Positions 49,141 to 62,724 of a stretch of 64,000 bases of DNA are shown one piece after another. Within the stretch, counting starts at the first letter, position 1. Each line of letters begins with the position of its first letter. Source of the DNA: Fistularia commersonii (taxonomy: Eukaryota > Chordata > Actinopteri > Syngnathiformes > Fistulariidae). The notes beneath the pieces were generated by a model that saw only the letters and a program-made list of their open reading frames with translations, searched no databases and was not told the origin of the DNA. Position numbers and translations under genes: made by a program. The DNA lies in the NCBI GenBank assembly GCA_037954325.1, contig JBBMNZ010000030.1, positions 8,315,001 through 8,379,000 on the forward strand. The letters are read 5' to 3'.

Positions 49141-50867
49141 TTGGTGACAGCAGCGGCGGCGGGGGAGACGAAGAAACAGCGCACGGAGCTTTTTTTTTTT
49201 TTTTTTGACCGAAGTAATCGGGGTGAAACATGGCCGCCTCTTTGCGGGCGTATCGCTTTGGAAAAGGGATACAAATACATAATGATGCATTGTGTTTTTG
49301 TGTCTGTTTAAAAAGGAAGATTGAAATTATTCATAGCCTAACTTCCCAATTTATTTATTGACTTATGTATTTATTCATTTGCTTGCTTGCTTATTTATTC
49401 ATATTTATAGGCATGCTCATTTATTTGTTTGTATATTGGTTTATTTATATATTTGTTTGTTGGTTTATTTATTTTGTGTGCAAGTATTTATTTATTTACT
49501 ATTCACCTACCGTTTTCATTTATTAGATGCGTTTAGAGATGTTTACGGTCCAAGTCATATCTGCAACCCTTGCCGACCTCTGGACTGGTTTTATGTTATT
49601 TCACTTGATCAAGATTATATTATAGGGCACAGAGTTAAACACATGCTGATACTGTTAACATCTGTTTGTTAATTGCAGCTCCCAATGTAGAACATGTATC
49701 GCTGCTGTCTTGCCCGGGGATTTAACAGCGGTTTTAGTGAGTGACCCGAGAAATTAGGTTCACCGCTTTGACCCTCTGCAACTGAACACATAAAAAACCC
49801 CAACACGGACAAACATCAGAAATAGGAGTCTTACCTGCCTTATCAGAAGCGCCACTCCTGACGTTTTTTTGGGGGGATCGGAGCCGATTTTAAAAAGTAG
49901 CAGCAGGCCCGAAGCCAAAAGCGGCAGAGCGGCTGTGGCGGCGGGAGCAGCGGCAGCAGGCAAACTACAACCCTGGGAAAGTGTGCCATCCTGCATGATA
50001 AATATCAGCGATTGGCTCCAGGCTTCAGACTGTGACTCACAGGAAGTCACTGTTTGAGTGGGTTTACACAGATGGAGACCATTCTCAGTCAACACTCACA
50101 TAAAATCCGTCTGGGCCCTTTTTCTTTCTGTTTTTTTTTGGTGTGTTTGAGGAGCACTGCTGATTTATAGACGGGAGAAAACACCTTTGCTCGCGGGGGT
50201 CTCCGTGAGCTCCCACTTTTCCTGCGGAAGCGCGCCATCCGATCCCGCCGTTATCACGTTTTTTTCGCAGAATTTTTTCGCCACACCTGATGCTGGAGCA
50301 TGTAAACAAGAATGCATGGAGGGAAAAAAAAAAACTTAACATATGTTGTTTTAAAGTGTCACCATGTGCCGGTGTTGGAGGGACACCGAGCATCTATTCC
50401 TATCTGGCCATGTAAGCTAGATACAGCCGCCGTGTCACAAATCCCTGTTGATAAAGTTTTACGTATGCTTTATCTACACTAAGGTGATTAAATAACACAC
50501 TTTGTTGGACTAAATTACCCCTCAGTTGTCATTTACAGGGGCATAAACCTGGGACAGATCCCGGCTCAGTGGCCTTCTGCCTCGACCGGCTGGGCAGAAA
50601 AGAGAAAGCGCGAGTGTGATGGAGACAGATGAGGGTTGGGAGGGACTCCCAAAAATGATCTGTGGCTAACAATAACAGCAATGCTAACAATTACATGCTA
50701 ATAGCTGACACGATATATAGTAATCGCTCTGAAAGTCAAAAAATAAGCAAGGCGGGCTTACTGTCCTGCACCTATGAAGGGACATGAGTGCAGATGAGAC
50801 TGGAAAGAGAGAGGTGCATTATGGGATGTCCCTCAGCAGAATGTGCTTGCAACAGTATAACTAAGAG
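49141..50867. other. Gene-free stretch
   Basis: Degenerate (TTTA)n sequence at 49340-49510 and mixed DNA elsewhere. No exon or transposon end was recognised. The Ala-rich frame at about 49870-50057 is not supported by any splice or domain evidence. Confidence 0.35.
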
Positions 50868-51637
50868 CAGGGGTGCCCACACTTTTTCGCCCTGTGAGCT
50901 ACTTTTCAAATGATCTACCTCCACTAAAAATGCTGAATATTATTTATTTGTAAACCTACTGATACTTAACACGATAAATGTTTGTGGATCTTCGCGGATC
51001 TTGCATAACTGCATGAACCCTTATGGCACACTACAACAGAGTACTTTTTTTGGTAAATACCTTATTTTGATGACTTGAATGGAGTCATCAGCATAGTTGA
51101 ATTTAGCTGTGAGAAAAATGACTGCTGTCCTGACAGCTGGGATTTCAGTTCCTTCACCTTTCTCCTTCTCAACTCACTTTTCGGAGGGAAGTCAGTGCTG
51201 TGGTTTTTATGAACGGTCTGAAAATGCCGCTCCATATTTCCCTTTTTCGGTATAGCAATGGCAGACCGGCAGATGTGGCAAACGCACTTTGAAAATGACA
51301 TAGTAAAAAAAAAAAAGTCCACCTCCGATTCCGTATGAAAGTGATACATTTTAGGCTTTCTACTCGATCCAGCTCCCCCACTCATTTGTATACCCACAAG
51401 TTTAGAAGACATAAATTGGAGGCTAACTCGCTAGCTGGCTAGAACACACCGTTATGTGCACATGCGCAGTGACGCCTGTGTCAGAAAATGTCAGATTGGA
51501 CAGACCGACTGTCAGTCAAGTGACAAATTTCATAGTGACGATGAAAGGCTGACGTTGACGTTTTAATGCCATTACATCTACCCATAATACCTTTGCGATT
51601 GACCGGTAGATCGTGATCGACGTATTGGCCACACCTG
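50868..51637 (-). mobile_element. hAT element with BED-finger exon, perfect 8-bp target duplication
   Basis: The left end CAGGGGTGCCCACACTTTTT and right end GTATTGGCCACACCTG are inverted-repeat termini. ACTAAGAG is repeated exactly at 50860-50867 and 51638-51645. The element carries only the N-terminal part of a transposase (51412-51062) and no catalytic core, so it is an internally deleted, non-autonomous copy. It is a relative of 25208-25922, in the opposite orientation. Confidence 0.9.
51062..51412 (-). CDS. N-terminal fragment of a hAT transposase with BED zinc finger
   Basis: The open frame has 116 codons. The zinc-finger ligands C45, C48, H63 and H68 fit the BED pattern (KCVCHICRSAIAIPKKGN, ERHFQTVHKN). 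A basic and Glu-rich stretch, SELRRRKVKELKSQLSGQQ, follows. The protein resembles the N-terminus of the fish transposases often annotated as GTF2IRD2-like. BED fingers bind transposon ends in the nucleus. The RNase-H-like core is missing from the element, so any product would bind DNA without cutting it. The frame has no stops, unlike the copy at 25208. Expression is unknown; a poly-Phe run (FFFF, from a poly(A) tract on the plus strand) lies before the finger. Confidence 0.6.
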   Translation of the reverse strand: MSSKLVGIQMSGGAGSSRKPKMYHFHTESEVDFFFFTMSFSKCVCHICRSAIAIPKKGNMERHFQTVHKNHSTDFPPKSELRRRKVKELKSQLSGQQSFFSQLNSTMLMTPFKSSK

Positions 51638-51645
51638 ACTAAGAG

Positions 51646-52408
<763 letters not shown>

Positions 52409-52497
52409 CCTGAGTGTTCCATCAGTGGTTTGTATGAGGATATGACATTTTAGGTTCTCTACACTTCATACTCTACTTAAGATACAGCAATTACTCA

Positions 52498-55514
<3,017 letters not shown>

Positions 55515-55785
55515 GTTAATTCATTCATTCATGAGGGCGGAGAGCGTGCCGGAGAAAATCCCAGCTGTCAATTTAGCAAGAGTTAGGATTCAGGCCGGAT
55601 TCACAAGGCAAAATAGAGACACAAACAACAATTCACTCGCTCATTCACACATAATACAGAGACACGCAACCGTTCACTCTCACACTTATGCTGCAAAATA
55701 AATATAATAAGTTCCGCATGTTGGAATTAAACTCTGGACCTTCTTGTTGTGAAGCAGAAGCGCTAGCCACTGCGCCGCCTGCTGA
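55515..55785 (-). mobile_element. SINE-like copy (reverse)
   Basis: In reverse: tail ATTCATTCATTCATGAGG, AAATCCCAGCTGTCAATTTA, then GACACAAACAACAATTCACT and ATACAGAGACACGCAACCGT units. It ends at the head with GAAGCGCTAGCCACTGCGCC, the complement of an A-box-like GGCGCAGTGGCTAGCGCTTC. Confidence 0.7.
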
Positions 55786-56734
55786 AATTTCAAATCGGGT
55801 GTTTATTGGTTAAGAGTCGTCTGGATGCTGGTGTATCGACACACAAAGAAAGTAGACCTTTTTGTTGAAAAAAAAAAAGGTTGCCGATGACAAAAACTTG
55901 GATTAAACCACAAGAGCGGTGCAGCGGCAACTGACGACTTCCTTCCTGTTTAGTTATTACCTGTTAATGCATGATGTATGTGAAACCCCCCCAACCTTCT
56001 GATGGTGAGATGATAATACCCGGATTTTCCCTTTTGACTGATGGCTCAAAGCACAGAAAGGATCTCAGAATGTCTCGATGAGATTTTCCAAAGAGAACAA
56101 ACGCACTGTAGGTACATGACCGCCCGCTTTATTACACCTTAATAATAAGGAGTCTCCGATGAGAATGTAATAATAACCGAGATATAATTAGAGCGCCGTG
56201 ATCCTGTTTTGGACTTTTACATCGGACCCCGGGGTTTTCTCTCTTTGGCCTATTCCCCGCGGGGTTCGGTTATTCTCTGCCCTTCTGTCGAGTTTCGGTT
56301 TCCGTCAGATAATCCTTTCCTTCTTAGAGTTTTGCAACCCCTTGTTTATCCCTCACCCACACACACACACACACACATACACACACACACACTGCCATCT
56401 CTGATGCTAGTTATTATCCGCTTCACAGTTTGCCGTGTTTGTTCTCAGTTTAGCCAATAAATACTTTGCTCATTTTTGGCTTCCTGCATTCCACCCCCAC
56501 CCCCATCCTGGTGCTCTGCTGCGCCCCCTGGTGCCTCGCGCCTCCTTTCGATATGGCCAACGTGAAATAAGGCAAGTTTGTTTTTTTTTATTTTAAAATA
56601 AGTGAAAGAAGAACAAACAGAGTTGTTTTTTTAAAACCGCTTTGACTCTTTACAAAGACGAGCCCATGTCTTTAGCACGAGTCTGTTGTCGTTTGGTCGT
56701 CACACCGGAGACCTGGAAACAGTGGCGCTGTCTC

Positions 56735-57115
56735 GTTTTATCATTCATTCATTCCTTATCTATGCCACTTATATTGTATTCAGGGTCACGGGGGGCCGAA
56801 GCCCATCCCAGTTGTCATTGGGCGAGAGGCGGAGTTCACCCCGGACCGATCATCAGGCCACTTTCAGAGACGTACAACCGTTCACTTTCTCGTTTGCATC
56901 ATATTGACATAAATAACATTCACCCTCAACCAGCCAGTTTCATTCACAGGTCATCTCCAGTGGTACTACGTTCACCGTCTCATCCACCAACCATTCACCC
57001 TTTCAGTCACACATCTCAATAATTAAGGGTCTCTTCAGCAGATTTTTAGACTGCGGGAAGAGACCAAGAACATGAGGATCTCCCTGCCTCGAGGCAGAGG
57101 CGCTGACCGCCGCTA
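56735..57115 (-). mobile_element. SINE-like copy (reverse)
   Basis: In reverse: tail TCATTCATTCATTCCTTATC, CAGGGTCACGGGGGGCCGAA, GAAGCCCATCCCAGTTGTCA, GCGGAGTTCACCCCGGACCG, then several ATTCACCCT units. The head side has GGCAGAGGCGCTGACCGCCG. Confidence 0.7.
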
Positions 57116-57519
57116 TTTTATTTCTTTTCAATTTTTTTTGTTCTTGATCGTAGCTTTCGTCACACCTCTCATCACAACCCCGACCTCAGCAGGTGACGGG
57201 AAGTGGTCCTCCAAAGCTGGTTGTAGTTCCACTGCATTCCCTTTTTAGTCTGAAGCTAAGTGGCGTAGCAAACCCTAAACATCTGAGATTAGCAGCATCA
57301 AACGGTGAGAAGTCAAATACTGAAAGCCACAAGACTCCTAAACCCGTTAGCTGATCTGATTTACTTCTCCACGCCGCTGATGGAATCATAACAATTTTTT
57401 TTTTTTGGTTGAAAATATCCCTCCTCCGAGGCCCTCCGGGGCAGCAGTGTGTTTAAGACCTCCAAGTAGATCTCAAAGAATTACACTCTCGCTGGCTGTG
57501 TTTCCTCATATAATCACAC

Positions 57520-57960
57520 AAAGGGATTTTTCTTGAAAATGATCGTAAATCACAGAGCGGATCAATACAGCCGGCCCGGGCTGCACTAGCCTGATAACAC
57601 AATCAATACGGGGGTATTTGGATTTTAATTAATACATGACGGCGCCTCGGCCTTGAAACGGTAAAATATGACCCCGGCCCCCTTGAAATACGTCCCGGGG
57701 AGCCGGGCCTACCGCTACAACTCATCGGATGTCATTGCGCTTCCAGGAGCCGAGGAGCAGATGGAGCGCGGCCCGGCTGGGAGGGCCGACATCCGCCCCC
57801 GACATCCAGCCCCGACAACCGCCCCGGCAGCCCTGAGCTTGTACCGCCGCTCATTACATTTTCAGGACATTGATTTACATTTGTTTCCCCCGGTGATGTC
57901 TGAGAGCGGCGCGGCAAAGCCGGGGCTTTTCATTGGTGTTCCTATGGAAGAATATCGCTG
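57520..57960. promoter_or_regulatory. Candidate conserved non-coding element
   Basis: AATGATCGTAAATCACAGAG, CTAGCCTGATAACACAATCA, GGTATTTGGATTTTAATTAA with TACATGACGGCGCC, then TTACATTTTCAGGACATTGA with TTTACATTTGTTTCCC. The 115-codon plus frame at 57668-58015 crosses into a retroelement tail and is not credible as a gene. Enhancer-like appearance only. Confidence 0.33.
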
Positions 57961-58097
57961 TTTGTGTAAGTCTGTAGTTTTGGATAAAAGCGCCTGCCAG
58001 ATGACTGTACTGTAATATAATGTAAATGTGTTTGCAGGGAAATTATGTACTGATCTCATTCATTCATTCATTCATTCATTCATTCATTCATTCATTT
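57955..58097 (+). mobile_element. Retroelement 3' tail (GTAAGTC...GGATAAAAGCG type) plus (CATT)n
   Basis: TTTGTGTAAGTCTGTAGTTT, then TGGATAAAAGCGCCTGCCAG and ATGACTGTACTGTAATATAA. The phrase 'tggataaaagcgtctgc' is one of the commonest interspersed-repeat ends in fish. The (CATT)n run at 58057-58097 follows. Confidence 0.55.
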
Positions 58098-58185
58098 GGT
58101 CGGTCATCGTCTCTTTTACTTCACCTGTGGATGTTGCCAGGGAGCCAATCCCGATCCCGTTATAATATCGTACTGCCGGTGATTA

Positions 58186-58555
58186 GTTTGGTGAAGAGAT
58201 GGGTTCGATAAGGTTGGAATGGGTGGAGAAAAGTGTCAGAGGTACTATGAGATAGAAGACTATCAAGAATGAGTCTATCAGAGGAACAGCTTATGTTAGA
58301 TGTTTTGAGACAAGGTCAGAGAAGCCAGACTGAGATGACTGAGTCATGTACAGAGGAGGGATAGTGAATATATTGGTAGATGGATTCTGGAATTGGAGCT
58401 GCCGGGCAGGAGGTCTTGAGGAAGACCAAAGAGAAGATTTATGGACGTAGGGAGGGAGGATATGAAGGTAGTTGGTGTGAGAGAGGAGGATACAGAGAAT
58501 AGGGTTAGATGGAGAAAGTTGATTGGTTGTGGCGACCCCTGAAGGGAAAAGACTG
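58186..58555 (+). mobile_element. 5'-truncated LINE fragment, same family as 2644 and 12805
   Basis: It contains AGGTCAGAGAAGCCAGACTG, AGTGAATATATTGGTAGATG, ATTCTGGAATTGGAGCTGCC, AAGACCAAAGAGAAGATTTA and GTGGCGACCCCTGAAGGGAA. The encoded tail equals that at 2644-2938 but with stops and changes. It extends further 5' than the copy at 2644. No target duplication was found. Confidence 0.75.
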
Positions 58556-58890
58556 CTGGCGATTCGTTTGAATCCAGTGCTTCTGCAAGAAGTGTCCCTG
58601 GTTGGATGCATCCGGGTTCTCAGAAATGTGCAATAGGTTCTCGGAGACCCAAAGTCGCCCAGATGTGTGGATGAGAGTGAATGGCTGCAGGTATTTATAT
58701 GATGCGTGAATGGGGGGGTGAATGGTTGCATGTCACTGTATGACAATTTGCATGAGAGTGAATGGTTTAATGTCTGTGAATGAGGGAATGAATAATTGTT
58801 AGTCTTTACATGACACACAAATGAACGGGTGAACGGTTTGTTTGTCTCTATATGCCATTCGAATGGAAGGATGAATGTTATATGTTTCTA
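58556..58890 (+). mobile_element. SINE-like copy with internal unit array
   Basis: TTCTCGGAGACCCAAAGTCG, then units GATGAGAGTGAATGGCTGCA, GGGGGGTGAATGGTTGCATG, CATGAGAGTGAATGGTTTAA, GAACGGGTGAACGGTTTGTT and GGAAGGATGAATGTTATATG: five or more of the roughly 40-base units. It lacks the GGGATAGGCTCC end. Confidence 0.55.
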
Positions 58891-58899
58891 TGACATGGA

Positions 58900-59215
58900 A
58901 ATGGAGGTGGCGCAGGAGGCGGAGCAACCGTCTTTGGACCTGAACCTTCCTGGTTTGATTCCCGGTTTGTCGAAGCGAGCAGCACACTGAACCCCTGGTG
59001 GACGGCATGCCTACTGCTCATGGTTCATCCTTGATGGACTAATTTCTCCACAGCGATTAATGAAGGATAAATCATTTTAAATGACTTATATGTGCATATA
59101 TTATATATTTATGAGAGATTGAGTGGTTGCATATCTCTATATGATATCTAGATGAGAGCGTGAATTGTTGTATGTTTCTATTTGTTTGTCTGTGAATGCA
59201 TGAATGACAGCTGGG
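58900..59215 (+). mobile_element. Two SINE-like fragments
   Basis: At 58900-59060: GGAGGTGGCGCAGGAGGCGG, TGGTTTGATTCCCGGTTTGT (B-box-like) and GCACACTGAACCCCTGGTGG. At 59110-59215: GAGATTGAGTGGTTGCATAT, GATGAGAGCGTGAATTGTTG and GACAGCTGGGATTGGTACAT. They may be parts of two different families; boundaries are approximate. Confidence 0.4.
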
Positions 59216-59727
59216 ATTGGTACATGCCGTATACATAATATATGAATGAATTATAAGAGTTGTGTTAATGCAGTACAGCTGTGAACAGCTGCAGGAACAT
59301 GTGGACATCCCAGTAAATTAAGTCCAACTTATTTTTAATGAAGTAAAGTAGGTAAGTGAGAGACGCGTGATGTGGGTCGGCGCAGAATCTGGGTCAAAAT
59401 GTCCTCATCCATCACACACTTCTGCGCCGGTGCGCATGTCGCAAAGTTTTAGCCCACCCTGGCCTCGCCGCGGGGTTTACGTGTCTTAGCGATAGGTCAA
59501 AGGGCGTCGGCCCATCGTATCTCCGAGTGAAGCTTCTCACTTCCTGCATCGCCGTCTCATCCCCACCCCCACCCCCGGCTGACGGGACGCTGCCGGAGCC
59601 TCCGCCGCCTTCAACAGGGAGTAAATCAAACACTGCAATCTTCATAAAGTGGCCACAATAAATCTTTGCAATCCTGCAGACTCTGTTTTACAGTTCGCGT
59701 GGATGTTGCCATGACGGGCAGGGGATG

Positions 59728-60075
59728 GGATGGAGGCTGAAGGGGTAGCGCTCCTGCCTCGCAGTAAGAAAGTCCCTAGTTTGATTCCTGCGGCCTTCCT
59801 GTGTGCTGTGGTCATGTTCTCCCTCACACATGTGTGGGATTTCTATCCCCGCCCCAACCAGCCGTCCCACAGGAGGTCAAGGAAATTGTCCGCAGACGTG
59901 AATGAGAGGGTGAGTGGTTTCATGCTTCCGTGTGTGGCCCTTTGATTGATAGGTGAATGGCGCAGGGTGAGCCCTGACTCTCCAGCCCAATGTCAGCTGG
60001 GACTGGTCCCCGGTGCCTCTGGGACACGGCAGTGGGATAAGCAGAGTAGAGTATGAATGAACGGATGGCCGGATG
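59728..60075 (+). mobile_element. SINE-like copy with best-preserved head
   Basis: The head runs GGGGTAGCGCTCCTGCCTCG (A-box region) and CCTAGTTTGATTCCTGCGGC (B-box region), then CTGTGTGCTGTGGTCATGTT. The middle is CGTGAATGAGAGGGTGAGTG, and the end CAATGTCAGCTGGGACTGGT, GTGGGATAAGCAGAGTAGAG with the tail ATGAATGAACGGATGG. Boxes A and B are spaced about as in tRNA genes, which supports a tRNA-derived SINE. Confidence 0.7.
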
Positions 60076-60119
60076 AATTCATGAATGAACGGTATCACCC
60101 TACATCCAATGCAAATGAC

Positions 60120-60326
60120 ACTATGCTATTATTACTATTATAAATAATAAAGTTATTATTATAACATTATTGTAAAATTTTCATAATTATAAGAAATAAT
60201 AATAATCTTTTTAAATTATTTTTCATTATTTTATGTTATTTATTTTTATTTCTTAGGTAATTTTTCTTCTCTTGAGAAACACCTCTTAGAGCCAATTTTA
60301 ACAGTTTGAGATTTTGTGAGTGCCCA

Positions 60327-60368
<42 letters not shown>

Positions 60369-60636
60369 AGCGGGAGCAGTTGAGTGGAGTGGACGGAGTC
60401 AAATCACATCCGCATTTAGATTTGATCTGAAGGGTGGTGACAGATTATACGACGACTTCCTGACAGCACCATGTTGTCGTTCAGGGGTCCCCTACCCCCA
60501 CCCTCACCACCATGTCAACAACACAATCGCCCGGCCTGTTTCAATATGTTTTCCAACACCATTTGAATAATTACAATAATGATGGACTGAGATTCAATGG
60601 CAAAAAAGAAAATTATGAATCAATTTTTTTTCTATA
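60120..60636. other. Gene-free stretch
   Basis: AT-rich sequence to 60300, then (TG)n at 60331-60366. No other feature was recognised. Confidence 0.4.
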
Positions 60637-60663
60637 ATGTATATGTATATGTATATGTATATA

Positions 60664-60702
<39 letters not shown>
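60637..60702. repeat. (TATATG)n repeat
   Basis: About 11 hexamer units, nearly perfect. Confidence 0.95.
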
Positions 60703-60705
60703 GGG

Positions 60706-60905
60706 ACGGCTCATTCAATAGTCGGGTGTTCCTTCAATTTGAAGATTGGCAGTTCGATTCCTAACTCCTCTTGTCTGCATCCCACAGTGCCCTCGGGCAA
60801 GACATCGACCCCCAGTTACTACCTTGCCTGACAGCTCTGCTGCCATGTGTGTGAATTGGTGAATGCTGTCAGGTGTGAAACGTGCTATATAATCAGAGAT
60901 GCGGT
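60706..60905 (+). mobile_element. SINE-like copy of a second family
   Basis: GACGGCTCATTCAATAGTCG, AGATTGGCAGTTCGATTCCT (B-box-like), CTGCATCCCACAGTGCCCTC, GGGCAAGACATCGACCCCCA, GTGTGTGAATTGGTGAATGC and GTGCTATATAATCAGAGA. This order (tRNA-like head, 'gcaagacactgaaccccc', 'gtgaatg', 'gcgctatataa') is a frequent fish repeat. Distinct from the GGGATAGGCTCC family. Confidence 0.6.
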
Positions 60906-61229
60906 TTATGATTGACGTTTGTCTGAAGGTAGAAATATTGTGGTATTTATCAGACAACAGATGCACCTTCAGCTGCTTCTGGCTTTTAATTTATCGAAAC
61001 GTCAATTATTCAGGGACTATAACGTGTAAGATTATTGTGATTACCCATTAGTAGGCTTCCCTTGGACCAGTTCACATTGATCTCACAATAAATTGCAGAT
61101 TTTTTTTCCTTAGATGTCAGACCGCAGAGCAGAAACTGGGAGATCGTCCGGGCGTCGTCGGGTGGTTGCCGGTTTGATTTCGCGTGGCGACAACAACGGT
61201 TACAAGGAATCGATATCGAATCAAGTGGA

Positions 61230-61510
61230 GGGGAGGCAGTTGAGTTTCCAGATAAGCGCTCCCAGGGCCACGCCAGCTATTCATCATAAGTCTGCGGAAA
61301 CCTGATAGGTCAGAAGAAATGATATTCCAGGCGTAGCGGAGGAGGGGGGGTGCCTTATCTCTCCATGGCACAGGGAGGGGGTGGTATGGATCAATACCAG
61401 GCTGTTGTGTAGTACTTGCAATTATCACCAGCTGATTCCGTCCCACTCCTCCTCCGCCTCCCTATTGCATCTTTTAATACCACATAATCACAAGTTGAGG
61501 GGACAAAGGG
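61230..61510. promoter_or_regulatory. Candidate conserved non-coding element close to sall3
   Basis: Repeat-free block with GCCACGCCAGCTATTCATCA, TAAGTCTGCGGAAACCTGAT, GGTGCCTTATCTCTCCATGG, GGTATGGATCAATACCAGGC, ACTTGCAATTATCACCAGCT and TTTAATACCACATAATCACA. It lies about 1.2-1.4 kb before the sall3 ATG. Enhancer-like appearance; not tested. Confidence 0.35.
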
Positions 61511-61789
61511 TTGTTTTTTTTTTCTTCTCCCTGCTTTGAAACACCTCCAAGAGCCCCCCCCCCCCCAAAAAAAAAAAAAAAAAAAAAAAAAACAACCTTT
61601 GATTTGGCCTCTGGTTCTGGTCTTGGGTCAACCACTACAGGAACAGTTAGTTAGTTGGTGATCTCTGAAGGTCACATCTTCCATGATGATTGTTCCGTGG
61701 GAGCTTAGGTGTGTGTTTGTGTGTGTGACACACACACAGATACACACACCACCACCACCACCACCTTCTCCATCACTATTGTCTTCTGC

Positions 61790-62640
61790 GCACTGAGGCG
61801 CCGGACGGTGGGAGGTCGCAGGCGCGGCAGCCTATCGCAGGCGGCGGAGGGATATCTAATGACGGGCCGGAGGCGGGGGCAGCGCCGCCGGCCGCGCACT
61901 TCCGACTCGCACCGAATCCAGATCAGACCCATCCGCGACCGGAGCGCGCACACACACACACACGCACACACACACACACATACAAAAACAACCCCAAACC
62001 CCGCAGGTTTATTTAATCCAGCGGATTGTTATCGCTTTTACGCACAGGTCGTGCGTTTGTTTTGTTATTTTTGACGCTTTTTTTTTGGACTTTACGCCGT
62101 TCCTCATGCGTCCGCGCCGAGGAAGAGGGGAAACCCCGGCCCCCCTTCCTCCCTCCCTCGGGCGGTTCTTCTGACCGGGCGCCCAGGTGAGAGGAGGCAG
62201 TGGGAAGGGGGCGGGATGGGACACAAAGTTACCCGGCTCCGACGCACATGAGCTCGGCCGCCGACCGGAGTCGGAGTCGCTCGGAGCTGCGCGTAAAATA
62301 GGAAGTGAGCGGATTGATATTAACGCACTCCCTCCCTCCCACCGCGCCGGGACGTCAATCAATCACGCACGGGAGGGGGGGGTGAAGTCGGGGTCGTAAA
62401 GGCATCACCACACACACACACACACACACATACACACGCATGCACACACACACTTTCCATCATAATCACACTGACATGCGCAATCTGCGCCCGGGTATCG
62501 GCACCGGCCACCCCGCGACTATTTCACCGAGCCGTCGCGTCTGAGGGGTCCCATTCGCTGGTTGCCCCCCGCCCTCCCTCCCCCTCCAGCCTCCAGCCTC
62601 CCCGCCCGCGGATGATCCGGCGGAAGGGGGAGAGAGACCG
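61790..62640 (+). promoter_or_regulatory. sall3: GC-rich promoter region and 5' UTR of sall3
   Basis: CpG density rises sharply from about 61790 (GAGGCGCCGGACGGTGGGAG) to the ATG at 62643, in a neighbourhood that is otherwise moderate in GC. It contains GC-box-like GGGGGCGGGA (62208-62217) and (AC)n runs at 61949-61981 and 62409-62453. The transcript start cannot be placed by eye; no TATA box is convincing. CpG-island promoters are usual for developmental zinc-finger genes. Confidence 0.6.
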
Positions 62641-62642
62641 AC

Positions 62643-62724
62643 ATGTCGCGACGCAAGCAAGCCAAGCCGCAGCACCTCCGGGCGGACGAGGACGCGCCGC
62701 GGACCGGGCTCCCCCGCGCAAGTG
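62643..62724 (+). CDS. sall3: sall3 (spalt-like transcription factor 3), first coding exon, gene runs out of the window
   Basis: The exon encodes 27 codons and one extra base: MSRRKQAKPQHL followed by an acidic stretch (RADEDAPRTG) and ends at G|GTACGT, a strong donor. MSRRKQAKPQ is the 12-residue-class SALL motif that recruits the NuRD histone deacetylase complex; it is encoded alone on the first exon in SALL1, SALL3 and SALL4. The QHL-x-x-DE continuation is closest to SALL3 (human QHLKSDEE), and galr1 next door is as in human. The protein is a nuclear multi-zinc-finger repressor of limb, neural and heart development. The zinc-finger exon lies beyond base 64000. The ATG context (ACATGT) is modest but the protein start is fixed by homology. 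Paralogue a or b cannot be decided. Confidence 0.9.

Noticed and set aside
59735..59800. Functional tRNA gene
   Set aside because: Box A and box B-like sequences are present, but no full cloverleaf can be drawn and the segment is the head of a repeated SINE-like element.
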